From Halioxenophilus aromaticivorans (GTDB taxonomy: Bacteria; Pseudomonadota; Gammaproteobacteria; Pseudomonadales; Cellvibrionaceae), in contig NZ_AP031496.1 of the NCBI RefSeq assembly GCF_042850945.1, forward strand, positions 1,860,001-1,924,000: a stretch of DNA of 64,000 nucleotides. Direction: 5' to 3'. Within the stretch, counting starts at the first letter, position 1. Each line of letters opens with the position of its first letter. The notes beneath the pieces are model-generated. The model did not search any database. It saw only the letters and a program-made list of their open reading frames with translations, and was not told the DNA's origin. Position numbers and translations under genes: made by a program. This document shows positions 34,719 through 42,897 of this stretch, in pieces.

Positions 34719-35909
34719 ATGTCCGCAGTGGAGCCTTTTAGTCGCAACCCGAATCTGATTGCGCCCCATTACCAACACGCCCAGGTTGAGTTAAAACTCA
34801 TGCTCACCGGTCACGTCTATCAGGCGGTGCCGGATGTGGCCAAGGCCGGTTACGCCGAGCACTGGCAGTGCCTGAGCAAATACGGCAACGAGCGCGTTGA
34901 TATAGAACTCGAAAAAACCGAGCTGGTGCGCCAGGGGTTTGCCCAGTTGGTGGAAAGCCAGCCGGGTTGCATTGCCCTGGCGGCCAGCGTGCATGAGTTG
35001 TTTGTGCGGTTTTTATCCTGCTTGGATTACGACAAGCGCAAGAAAATCATCACCACTACCGGAGAGCATCCCTCCATCCTGCGGCAATTGGTACGCTGCC
35101 AAGATTTGGGAATTGAACTGGTATTACTGGACCCAGCGCCGGCCAGTAATTTAGTTGAGCGAGTATTGGCTAATTTGGATGACGACACCCTAGCGGTGTG
35201 TTTGTCCACCGTGGACCACACCTCCGGCCATCAAGTGTGGGAGGTCGATACCTTGATGGCGCCTTGCGCATCCTTGGGCATTGAGTTGTTTATCGACGCC
35301 TACCACAGTGTGAATGTGCTGTCGTTTTCGGTGGCAGAGCACAACCTGCAGCAGGCCTTTGTGGTGGCCGGTGGCGCCAAGTATTGCCAAATGGGGGATG
35401 GCAATTGTTTTATGCACGTGCCTCCCTGGCGAGACTTTAAACCGGCGGTGACTGGCTGGTTTGGAGTGTTTGACCCCAACCTAGATTCGCCCTCGGCGCA
35501 ACCCCTGGCCTACGCCGATGCTGTGGGCCAGCGTTTTGATGGTTCCACCCGAGATATGCTGCCGTATTTTCGTGCGGTAAAGGTGTTTGATTATTTTCGT
35601 CAGCAGCAGTTAACACCGGAGTTACTGCACGATATCAATCACCATCAGCTATCCACTATGGCAGTAGCGTTTTCGCAACTGGATTTAGACCCTAAGGTGG
35701 TTCGCCTTTCTACGTCAGTGGAATTTATGGGCGGCTTCCTCTCGATAAAGACGCCCTTCGCGACGGCGTTGCAAGCCCACATGCGCGATATCGGTGTCAT
35801 TTGTGATTACAAGAGCGAGTATCTGCGTTTGGGGCCGGCGCCTTACCTGTGCGACGAACAATTGCTGGATTGCGTAGAGGCACTGCGTGAATCCGTGGCG
35901 GCTTTGTAA
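34719..35909 (+). CDS. kynureninase-like PLP-dependent enzyme
   Basis: The 396-residue protein is of the fold-type I PLP family (class V aminotransferase/kynureninase group). The PLP Asp lies in LFIDAYHSVNVL near residue 192, and the Schiff-base Lys is probably in VVAGGAKYCQMGDGNCFM near residue 221, which has the kynureninase-like form (K-Y-X-n-G-X-G-X-x-F). The C-terminus SEYLRLGPAPYLCDEQLLDCVEAL is also as in kynureninases. It is not close enough to KynU to claim tryptophan breakdown, and no other kyn gene is near. The substrate is unknown. A 15-bp repeat array follows its stop. Confidence 0.75.
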   Translation: MSAVEPFSRNPNLIAPHYQHAQVELKLMLTGHVYQAVPDVAKAGYAEHWQCLSKYGNERVDIELEKTELVRQGFAQLVESQPGCIALAASVHELFVRFLSCLDYDKRKKIITTTGEHPSILRQLVRCQDLGIELVLLDPAPASNLVERVLANLDDDTLAVCLSTVDHTSGHQVWEVDTLMAPCASLGIELFIDAYHSVNVLSFSVAEHNLQQAFVVAGGAKYCQMGDGNCFMHVPPWRDFKPAVTGWFGVFDPNLDSPSAQPLAYADAVGQRFDGSTRDMLPYFRAVKVFDYFRQQQLTPELLHDINHHQLSTMAVAFSQLDLDPKVVRLSTSVEFMGGFLSIKTPFATALQAHMRDIGVICDYKSEYLRLGPAPYLCDEQLLDCVEALRESVAAL

Positions 35910-35923
35910 GCCGCATTTTCAAA

Positions 35924-35967
35924 TCCGATTTCCTGAGTCGAATTTCATAAGTTGAATTTCATAGATT
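35924..35967. repeat. 15-bp degenerate tandem repeat, about three units
   Basis: Units TCCGATTTCCTGAG, TCGAATTTCATAAGT and TGAATTTCATAGATT run from 15 bp past the stop of the kynureninase-like gene towards piuC. Confidence 0.65.
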
Positions 35968-36004
35968 GAATCGACCGGCCCCGCAATAGGAAAATATTAG
36001 AACT

Positions 36005-36685
36005 CTAAGTGGTGGTCCACTGCCTCACCAAATTGTGGTAAAGGCCGGATAGGGCGATGATATCGCTATGGTTTGCGCCCAATTGGTGGGTAAGGCTTTG
36101 AATGGTGTTGTCTAGGTCGTATAGATGGCTGCGTTGTTCGCTATTTTTCACCAAACTCTGCGCCCAAAAAAATGCGCACACGCGCTTGCCTTCGGTAACC
36201 GGCTTTACTTGGTGCAAACTGGTGGCGGGATACAAAATCAAATCCCCGGCACTGAGTTTAACTTCCTGCAATCCATATTGCCCCTCAATGCACAGCTCTC
36301 CGCCGGCGTAGTCACCGGGCTCGGTCAAAAATAACGTGCAAGAGACATCCGTGCGCAGTTGGCTTTGATCCGGCAATGTCATAATAGAGCCATCCACGTG
36401 GGCACCGTAGTGGCCACCGTTTTGATAACAATTAAATTTAGGCGGGTAGAGCTTGGCCGGTAGGGCCGCCGCAATAAATTGTGGGCATTGATTTAAACGC
36501 GCCACAATTAATTGTTGTAATTGTTTGGCTTGTTGGCATTGGTCGTCCAATTGCAGGTTATTTTTCACCTGAGCCGCGATACCACCGGCGGTGGCTTTAC
36601 CATCCTGCCAGCGGCCGGCCTCCAGCCATTGTTGCGCCTGTTGAATTTCATTGTGGTTTAAAACATTTTTGATGGGTATCAGCAT
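36005..36685 (-). CDS. piuC: PKHD-type hydroxylase PiuC
   Basis: The 226-residue Fe(II)/2-oxoglutarate dioxygenase belongs to the PiuC/YbiX family, typically encoded beside TonB-dependent siderophore receptors. The iron ligands are His96 and Asp98 in GAHVDGS and His158 in TSLHQV; the 2-oxoglutarate Arg is probably Arg168 in GKRVCAFFW. The ATG at 36685 starts MLIPIKNVLNHNE, as homologues do; the frame extends upstream into the oxidase gene. It begins 13 bp after that gene's stop and ends the iron locus. Its natural substrate in the family is unsettled. Confidence 0.92.
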   Translation of the reverse strand: MLIPIKNVLNHNEIQQAQQWLEAGRWQDGKATAGGIAAQVKNNLQLDDQCQQAKQLQQLIVARLNQCPQFIAAALPAKLYPPKFNCYQNGGHYGAHVDGSIMTLPDQSQLRTDVSCTLFLTEPGDYAGGELCIEGQYGLQEVKLSAGDLILYPATSLHQVKPVTEGKRVCAFFWAQSLVKNSEQRSHLYDLDNTIQSLTHQLGANHSDIIALSGLYHNLVRQWTTT

Positions 36686-36698
36686 AACGGTTCTTGGT

Positions 36699-37799
36699 TT
36701 ACGGGCGCCGGGTGATGTGGCTGGCAGTGATGGCCTCAACCGTGGGGCAACCGGCTAGGGCCATGGTGAGTTCAAATTCTTCACGCAACAGTTTAAGACA
36801 GTGCGCTACGCCCAATGCGCCGGCGATGGCCAAGCCGTACATAATGGGCCGGCCGATCATCACGGCATTGGCTCCCAGTGCTAGGGCCTTAAATACGTCG
36901 GTGCCGTGGCGCACCCCGCTGTCTAAAATAAGCGAAAAGTCGCCACCAACGGCGGCTCTAATGGCGGCAATTTGGTGGATGGGGGAGGCAAGGCAATCCA
37001 AGCTGCGCCCGCCGTGGTTGGACACTACCACACCGGCCAAACCGGCCTGTTGCGCCTGGCTGGCATCATGTGTGGATAAAATGCCTTTCAGGAAAATCGG
37101 CAGCTGGGTTTGTTGTTGCAGCCATGCAATGTCATCCCAGCTGGGACTATGCGCCATATAGCCATTTAAAATGACACTTTGATTGGCTTCAATAAGTGGC
37201 GGTGGCGCGTCGCTCACGTGCACTGCGCGCACCGCCGGAGGCAGGGCGAAACCGGCCTTTTGTGCGCGAATGCGCAAGCCGTTGATGGGGACATCTACAG
37301 TTACCATAAGAGCGCTGTAACCGGCGTCTTCGGCCTGGCGAACCAGCTGCAATGTCTGTTGTTTTTGCGCCTGAAAATACAATTGAAACCAAGGCGAGGC
37401 TACCTGCTCGCCTATGGCGGCTAGGGGTTGGCTGGTGAGTGTACTCACCACCATCTGCGATTCTGTGGCAGTGCAGGCTTGGGCCGTGGCCAGTTCACCT
37501 TCGTTGTGAACCAACCGCTGGTAGGCCACCGGCGCGGCAATAATCGGGTGGGCCAAAGCTTGGCCGATTAAGTGTACGGTGCTGTTAGCCTGGCGAAAAC
37601 TGTTGAGTACCGACGGTAGTATCTGCCAGTCATCGAAGCTGGTGCGGTTGTTATTGAGGGCTTGGTCGCGGTCGGCGCCGCCGGCGATATATTCGTACAC
37701 CGGGTGCGGCATAAAATCTTGCGCTTGCCGTTCGTAGTCGGCTAGGGATAAAAAATCGGCGGGAATGCGAGACAATTTTTGGCTGTAGAAAAAATCCAT
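36699..37799 (-). CDS. FMN-dependent alpha-hydroxyacid oxidase
   Basis: The 366-residue TIM-barrel flavoenzyme is of the lactate/glycolate/mandelate oxidase family. It oxidises 2-hydroxyacids to 2-oxoacids. The catalytic His-Arg pair appears in VVSNHGGRSLD near residue 260; DSGVRHGTDVFKALALGANAVMIGRP near residue 290 binds the FMN phosphate; and PIIAAPVAYQRLVHNEGE and WFQLYF are the usual flavin-contact segments. It lies between the siderophore receptor gene and piuC, in the same direction, an unusual place for this enzyme. Its start codon is only a few bases past the U-run of a terminator-like hairpin. Substrate unknown. Confidence 0.9.
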   Translation of the reverse strand: MDFFYSQKLSRIPADFLSLADYERQAQDFMPHPVYEYIAGGADRDQALNNNRTSFDDWQILPSVLNSFRQANSTVHLIGQALAHPIIAAPVAYQRLVHNEGELATAQACTATESQMVVSTLTSQPLAAIGEQVASPWFQLYFQAQKQQTLQLVRQAEDAGYSALMVTVDVPINGLRIRAQKAGFALPPAVRAVHVSDAPPPLIEANQSVILNGYMAHSPSWDDIAWLQQQTQLPIFLKGILSTHDASQAQQAGLAGVVVSNHGGRSLDCLASPIHQIAAIRAAVGGDFSLILDSGVRHGTDVFKALALGANAVMIGRPIMYGLAIAGALGVAHCLKLLREEFELTMALAGCPTVEAITASHITRRP

Positions 37800-37803
37800 A
37801 AAT

Positions 37804-37826
37804 AAAAACCCCGGCTTGCGCCGGGG
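37804..37826 (-). terminator. terminator-like hairpin between receptor and oxidase genes
   Basis: On the minus strand, stem GCCCCGGC with loop GCAA and 3' arm GCCGGGG is followed by TTTTT. The oxidase ATG lies at 37799, nine bases after GGGG of the 3' arm, so that arm is also the only Shine-Dalgarno-like sequence for the oxidase gene. Confidence 0.8.
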
Positions 37827-37835
37827 CTAAACCGA

Positions 37836-40148
37836 TTAGAATTCGTAGCTAACCGATAATTGAGCGTTTCTGGCATCACCAATGTAGGTAAATGCGCCGC
37901 TGCGGTAAGCCGTTAGGTAGTAGTCTTTGTCGGTTACGTTACCGATATTCGCACGCAAGCTCAACTGCTCGTTAAACTGGTATTGGGCGAACAGATCCAG
38001 CACGGTGTAACTCGGTACGCCCCAATCTTCGTTGGCAGGGGAATCCGGTTGGCCGGTGTAGATTTCGCTGGAGTAAGTAGCCGTACCACCAAAAGCAAAG
38101 GCGGGCGTCAACTGGTAACGTAGCTGCAAAAAGGCGCTCTTTTCCGCAAAGTTGGCCAGGGTGCCACCGGTTTGTACGGGGTCGCCATTGAAATCCACCG
38201 ATGCGGTTTCTAGTACTTCGGCTTTCATCAGTGCGGCACCAAACTGGGTACTTAGCTGGCGGGTAATATTACCGGTTAACGACAGTTCAACACCTTCCAC
38301 GCGGTTTTTACCGGTGTTTAATGTGCCGGTGGTTTCGTAGTCGAGACCCTCCATGACATCGTCTTTGGTAATTTGGAACACGGCGGCGGTGGCCAATAAG
38401 CGGTCGCCCATCAGATTCCATTTGGTACCTAATTCGATGTTCTCGGTTTGTTCCGGCTTGCTGCGGCCGATGGTTTCAGGCTCGCCACAAATACCGCCGT
38501 AGCCACAGGCGCCGCCGACATCGGATTCACCGCCGTTGATGTTGGAGGAGGTGCTGTAGGTGAAATAAACATTACCCACGGTGTTGATGTCGTACACCAG
38601 GCCTGCGTGATAGTTGTACAGGTCGTCGGAATAGTCGAAGACAGAAGTAGTATCCGTGAAAGCGCTGTATACGGTGTTGGTGTAGTCAAAGCTGTCTACC
38701 CGCAAACCCAAAAAGGCACTTAGCGATTCGGTGATATTGAAGGTGTCCATAACTGCCAACGAGATGGTTTCAATGTCGTAGTCAGAATCCCAGCTGCCTT
38801 TGGTAATGCTGCGGTTTAACAAGCCACTGATATTACTGATGTAATTACCGCTGGCATCAATAATACAGTAGGACTCAGAAACACCACCACCACGACCTGG
38901 GGTTACACAGTTGCTTGGATTGGTGGCTTCGGAGTCGTAGACACCGTTGAGTACTTCATGGGAAGTGTATTCAAACGAGAAAATAAACTCGTGCTCGGAG
39001 CCGCCAATGTCGGTGGTCCAGAAGAGGTTGGCTTGGTCGGCAAAGTAGTCGACTTCTTGCCAGCCCTGGTGGCTGCTCAATGAGATGGTGGGGATGGCAC
39101 CGGCAGGGTCACTGGCGTCGCGGTTACCGGCGCGGGTACCCGTGACAAAGTAGCCATTATCGGTGGTGCCATAGCGGACGCTATTCTCAAACCGCAGATT
39201 GTCGCTAAACAAATATTTGGCCGATAGCGTGGCGGTTTTTACTTCAGACTCTAAAAAGTCTTCGTCTTGTACGTAAACCGGCACGTCCACAACCTGGCCG
39301 CTATCGCGGTCGATGTAGGAACCTAAATCGGGCTTGTCCTGGGCATCCAGATAGTACAAATCGGCATTGATGCCGAAGCGGTCGGTTACCTGGAAGGCCG
39401 CTGCAAGGGCGATACCGTTGCGCTCTCGGTCGGCTGGGCCGCGGTCGGGTACTTCTTCGTAGGCGTGTAAAATATTAGCACGCAGGGCAGCGGAATCGCT
39501 CAGGGCAAAGTTGCTGTCAGCGGTGATGCGACGGTAGTCGTCAGTACCGGCGCCGGCGTTCACTTTATTGAAGTTGTATTCTGTGCTGGCTTGTTTGGTA
39601 ATGGCGTTAATGGCACCACCGGTGGAACCACGGCCAGCAAAGGTAGAGCTAGGGCCTTTAGTAATTTCGATTTGCTCCACGGCAAAGCTTTCGCGGGTGG
39701 TCATGCCGGGGTCGCGCATGCCATCAACAAACACATCACTGCGCGCTTCGTGGCCACGGATCACATAGCGGTCACCAAAGGCATTACCGTTTTCGCCGGT
39801 GCCGAGGCTGATGCCGGGCTGGGCGTTCAGGATGTCTTTTAAGTCGGTTTTACCGCTATCTTGAATCTGCGCTTGGGTTAATACGGTGATGGTTTGTGGC
39901 GTTTCTGCCAGTTCTCGGGTATGGCGATCGTCGCCGGAGATACGCGCCTTGTAGGGAGCGCCTTTCTGGCTGTAGGGGTTGGTGTCAATGGTCCGCTCTT
40001 CGATTTCCAGCGTGTCCAATACCACGGCGTCGTCTTCTTCCTGAGCATTCACGGCTGAGCCCAAAATTAAGGAGGGCAGGCCAATGGCCAGGGTGGTGTG
40101 GGTAAGCGTGCGGTTGCGCATGCTCAGTGGGTTTTTGACTTTTTTCAT
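37836..40148 (-). CDS. TonB-dependent siderophore receptor (Fiu/PiuA-like)
   Basis: The 770-residue outer-membrane receptor has signal peptide residues 1-35 ending VNAQ; TonB box-like VLDTLEI near residue 44; plug domain about 75-200 with ETPQTITVLTQ, YVIRGHEARSDVFVDGMRD and EITKGPSSTFAGRGSTGGAI; then a 22-strand barrel ending in the aromatic-terminal motif SVSYEF. The plug is of the catecholate-siderophore type, as in Fiu and PiuA. Neighbours support the role: exbB-exbD-exbD-tonB upstream and piuC downstream, all on the same strand. AGGAG lies six bases before the ATG. No clear Fur box is seen in the 159 bp upstream. Confidence 0.93.
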   Translation of the reverse strand: MKKVKNPLSMRNRTLTHTTLAIGLPSLILGSAVNAQEEDDAVVLDTLEIEERTIDTNPYSQKGAPYKARISGDDRHTRELAETPQTITVLTQAQIQDSGKTDLKDILNAQPGISLGTGENGNAFGDRYVIRGHEARSDVFVDGMRDPGMTTRESFAVEQIEITKGPSSTFAGRGSTGGAINAITKQASTEYNFNKVNAGAGTDDYRRITADSNFALSDSAALRANILHAYEEVPDRGPADRERNGIALAAAFQVTDRFGINADLYYLDAQDKPDLGSYIDRDSGQVVDVPVYVQDEDFLESEVKTATLSAKYLFSDNLRFENSVRYGTTDNGYFVTGTRAGNRDASDPAGAIPTISLSSHQGWQEVDYFADQANLFWTTDIGGSEHEFIFSFEYTSHEVLNGVYDSEATNPSNCVTPGRGGGVSESYCIIDASGNYISNISGLLNRSITKGSWDSDYDIETISLAVMDTFNITESLSAFLGLRVDSFDYTNTVYSAFTDTTSVFDYSDDLYNYHAGLVYDINTVGNVYFTYSTSSNINGGESDVGGACGYGGICGEPETIGRSKPEQTENIELGTKWNLMGDRLLATAAVFQITKDDVMEGLDYETTGTLNTGKNRVEGVELSLTGNITRQLSTQFGAALMKAEVLETASVDFNGDPVQTGGTLANFAEKSAFLQLRYQLTPAFAFGGTATYSSEIYTGQPDSPANEDWGVPSYTVLDLFAQYQFNEQLSLRANIGNVTDKDYYLTAYRSGAFTYIGDARNAQLSVSYEF

Positions 40149-40307
40149 TTGACTCTCCTAAAGTGGAAATTTAGTTTTTGTCTGCGAAAGTTGCATCCGG
40201 CTGGTTTAGCTGCACGATGGAAACGTTTTTTATTATTCGCAGCCCTCTCACACAGGTGTGTGGCGAGTTTTATTGCATCCTTGCGTTAGTTTCGTGCTCG
40301 GGCACGA

Positions 40308-41213
40308 TTAATGAGTTATTAATGAGTACTCAATCGGTATTACCACGGTCAGTTTTTCTTTGTTAATTTTTTTGGGTATTTTGGGCACGGGGCTGGCCTT
40401 ATCTAGCATGGCCAAGGCCGCGTTATCTAACTCGCTCACCCCGGAACTTTTCTCAAGTTTTTTACTTAAAATGGTGCCGTCGCGGGCGATGGTAAAACGC
40501 ACCGTAACCACGCCCTGTTTTTTGTTCTTTTTGGCTTGCTTAGGGTAGGTTTTATGGCGGTTTAGCCATGCCATTAACTTACTGTAATAATTTTTGTAAT
40601 CGCCCTTGCTGCCGCCGGTGCGCTGGTCGTTTTTGCTGCCCGTAGCCTGTCGTTGAGCCACACTTTGGGGTTTGTTTTGTGCGGTCTCTTTAATTTGTGG
40701 TGTGTCTCTGTTTTCTTCTTTAATGGGTTCTTCTTTTGTGGTTACTTCTTTAATGGGCTGTACTAGCTCCTTTGGCGCGGTCTCTTGTTTTACAACGGGC
40801 TCAACCACCGGCGCTATATCTGCTACTTTGGGCGTGCTAACAGTTTCCACTTTGGGTTGTGGTTTGGCTTCAGTAACCGGTTTTACGGGCTCCGGTTCAA
40901 TTAACTCTGGTTCAATTAACTCTGGTTCCGGTTCTGGCGGCACCTCAGGTTCTTCCGGTGCAGTCTCTGGTTCTGGTTCTGGTTCCGGTTGACTAATGGA
41001 TTGCGTAAAACTGCCCGCCAAACCCAGGCCAACTTCGATGCCTTGCTCGCCGACGTCAAAGGCACCGGCGCGAGCGGTTGGTTTGCTGACAAACAGCAGC
41101 CCAATACTTAAGTGGGCAACTAAAGCCACCGCTACGGCAACCAACCAAAGTGGGGCTGGTGTAGCTGTGGCTGTGGCAAGCGTCGCCGTTGGCGCACGTA
41201 AGGTGAGGCTCAT
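40308..41213 (-). CDS. tonB: TonB energy transducer
   Basis: The 301-residue protein has one N-terminal membrane anchor (about residues 22-45, PLWLVAVAVALVAHLSIGLLFV), a long Pro/Glu-rich then Lys/Thr-rich periplasmic linker with internal duplication (LIEPELIEPEPVKP) and a C-terminal TonB domain from about residue 215 (YPKQAKKNKKQGVVTVRFTI). It passes proton-motive energy from ExbBD to outer-membrane receptors. The start overlaps the exbD stop (ATGA-type), so the two are translationally coupled. Its partner is most simply the receptor encoded next in line. Confidence 0.92.
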   Translation of the reverse strand: MSLTLRAPTATLATATATPAPLWLVAVAVALVAHLSIGLLFVSKPTARAGAFDVGEQGIEVGLGLAGSFTQSISQPEPEPEPETAPEEPEVPPEPEPELIEPELIEPEPVKPVTEAKPQPKVETVSTPKVADIAPVVEPVVKQETAPKELVQPIKEVTTKEEPIKEENRDTPQIKETAQNKPQSVAQRQATGSKNDQRTGGSKGDYKNYYSKLMAWLNRHKTYPKQAKKNKKQGVVTVRFTIARDGTILSKKLEKSSGVSELDNAALAMLDKASPVPKIPKKINKEKLTVVIPIEYSLITH

Positions 41214-41620
41214 GGATTAGCCTCGGGGGTTTTCTCAACGATCAAAGTAACCTTGTCTACGCCGCTGTTTTCTATGGTTAATAGCAGGTCGGCCAGTTTG
41301 ACGGCGGTAATGGTGGCATCGGCATATATCGCAACCGGCCGTTGCGGAGTTTCTTGCTGCAGAATTTGGCTCAGTTCCTGGGTGGTGACCTCTCGCTGGT
41401 CCAGTAAAATTGCGCTGTTTGCATTAACGTGTATTTTGCGAGCATCTTGAGTTTCTTTAATGCCCACGGCACTGGTAGGCAAGGACAGAGACTCCGGTAA
41501 TTGCGCGCGCATTTGCCCAGCCACCATAAAGAAAATCAGTAACAAAAAGACGATGTTGATCAGCGGAATCAAATTGTCGTCATCACTCTTAGGCCGGCTT
41601 AAAGGTAAGAGGTTGTTCAT
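41210..41620 (-). CDS. exbD: ExbD-family biopolymer transport protein (second copy)
   Basis: The 136-residue protein has one N-terminal transmembrane helix with the proton-path residues (LIPLINIVFLLLIFFMVAGQ; the Asp normally in this helix is replaced by Asn) and a periplasmic domain. It shares architecture with the preceding ExbD-like protein but is clearly diverged. The start codon overlaps the stop of the preceding gene by one base (TAATG), and its stop overlaps the tonB start by four bases, so four genes are translationally coupled. Confidence 0.9.
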   Translation of the reverse strand: MNNLLPLSRPKSDDDNLIPLINIVFLLLIFFMVAGQMRAQLPESLSLPTSAVGIKETQDARKIHVNANSAILLDQREVTTQELSQILQQETPQRPVAIYADATITAVKLADLLLTIENSGVDKVTLIVEKTPEANP

Positions 41621-42027
41621 TAATTGCCGTATCCCGCCGTGTTCTGATCACTGGCCGGCTTGGCCAGGGTCACGCGAGCGAAACCTGCGGCTTTTAAAGT
41701 TTCGATGCCATTCACAAGAACCTGTAGCTGTGTTTGCTGGTTTGGAATGACCACCACGGATTGGGCCACATCGAAAATCTCTAACAAACGGGTGGCTGTC
41801 ACTTGGTTGCCGTCAACGTCGGTAAAATCGCCGAGCTCAGACAGGTAAACGATTTGTGAAGGCGCGTCTTCGCTGATGTTGCCCGATGCCGGGGCGGCCA
41901 GTTCTACGGCTTGCCATTGGCTGAAGCTGCTGGTCAACATAAAAAACATCAACAGAATAAACACCACATCGATCAACGCGGTTAGGCTGATTTTCTTACG
42001 AGCCGGGGTGGCTAATAGCGTGTTCAT
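41620..42027 (-). CDS. exbD: ExbD-family biopolymer transport protein (first copy)
   Basis: The 135-residue protein has the standard ExbD transmembrane helix with the proton-conducting Asp (LTALIDVVFILLMFFML, Asp near residue 20). A periplasmic domain follows (QIVYLSELGDFTDVDG ... VNGIETLKAAGFARVTLA). With ExbB it forms the proton-driven motor powering TonB. The start overlaps the exbB stop by four bases. Two tandem exbD genes in one operon imply a mixed ExbD dimer, as seen in some TonB systems. Confidence 0.92.
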   Translation of the reverse strand: MNTLLATPARKKISLTALIDVVFILLMFFMLTSSFSQWQAVELAAPASGNISEDAPSQIVYLSELGDFTDVDGNQVTATRLLEIFDVAQSVVVIPNQQTQLQVLVNGIETLKAAGFARVTLAKPASDQNTAGYGN

Positions 42028-42674
42028 GATGCCGTTTGACGTAGCTCTGGGGCGTGTTGAGAGCAGACCGTTAGGGTTTGTTCAAGGGTGTCTTGGATGG
42101 CTAGGTTTTCCAGCTCAACTCGTCGATCCAGCCAGCTGTGAAGCAGGGATACTGGGATGGCAACCGCTAGGCCCACGGCGGTGGTTAATAGGGCTTGCCA
42201 AATGCCACCGGATAGCACGGCAGGGTTTACATTGCTGCCCGCAGCCTCCATGGCCTGGAAGGCTTCGATCATGCCTAGCACCGTGCCAAATAAACCCAGC
42301 AATGGGGCGAGGGTGGCGATGACCTCTAAAATTCGCAGGTAGCTACCAAGCCGTACCATATGGCCTCGCGCCAGGCGTATGGCTTCGTCTTTTTTGGCAG
42401 AGGCAGACAGTTCTGCTGTTTGGTAGAGCTCAATTATTTGATACACCAAGCGAGCGCGGGGATTACGGTTGCCTTTAGTCAACAACAACGCTTGGGGCTT
42501 TTGGCCTTGGTGCAGGTGAGCTAGGGCAGAATCCGCACTTTTGTCTAATAGGCGCCATTGCCACCATAGCTGCAGGATTTTCACAACCACCACGGTGGAG
42601 GCAACCAATGAGAAGACTATTAGCAGCCAAACCACTGGGCCGCCGTTATAAAGTGTTTGCTGGATGGATGTCAC
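42024..42674 (-). CDS. exbB: ExbB/TolQ-family proton channel protein
   Basis: I take the GTG at 42674, behind GGGGAG with an eight-base gap, giving 216 residues; the frame opens upstream through the Fur box region, which is unlikely to be translated. Three transmembrane helices are visible (about residues 15-40, 105-130, 145-175). The MotA/TolQ/ExbB signature is clear: LEVIATLAPLLGLFGTVLGMIEAFQAM (in outline) and GGIWQALLTTAVGLAVAIPVSLLHSWL. First gene of the exbB-exbD-exbD-tonB operon. Confidence 0.93.
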   Translation of the reverse strand: MTSIQQTLYNGGPVVWLLIVFSLVASTVVVVKILQLWWQWRLLDKSADSALAHLHQGQKPQALLLTKGNRNPRARLVYQIIELYQTAELSASAKKDEAIRLARGHMVRLGSYLRILEVIATLAPLLGLFGTVLGMIEAFQAMEAAGSNVNPAVLSGGIWQALLTTAVGLAVAIPVSLLHSWLDRRVELENLAIQDTLEQTLTVCSQHAPELRQTAS

Positions 42675-42699
42675 TAGGAAAGCTCCCCAAAAACCGCAT

Positions 42700-42742
42700 G
42701 ATAATGATCGAGAGATCACTAAAAATAATGCGAATCATTATC
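42700..42742 (-). promoter_or_regulatory. Fur box pair upstream of exbB
   Basis: Bases 42724-42742 (AATAATGCGAATCATTATC) match the classic 19-bp Fur box at 16 positions. A further GATAATGAT half-site lies at 42700-42708. They sit 25-70 bp upstream of the exbB GTG, where Fur binding would repress the iron-uptake operon when iron is plentiful. Confidence 0.85.
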
Positions 42743-42841
42743 AAAATCAATATGTTTTTCTGGAACTTTTTTACTGTGGGTCAAGCAAGCGGCATCTTTT
42801 GGCTGGTTTCTGTTACTGGCACTGGAAACCAGTGTCTCAGT

Positions 42842-42897
42842 CCTACTTAAACGGCCCTACTTAAACGGCCCTCCAAAAACGGTCTTCCTTAAACGCT
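42842..42897. repeat. 14-bp tandem repeat, four units
   Basis: CCTACTTAAACGGC occurs twice perfectly, then CCTCCAAAAACGGT and CTTCCTTAAACGCT. The last unit overlaps the stop of ychJ, and the array lies about 100 bp upstream of the Fur box. Confidence 0.8.

Noticed and set aside
40149..40307. Second Fur box before the receptor gene
   Set aside because: AT-rich stretches here match fewer than 12 of 19 positions; only the site before exbB is convincing.
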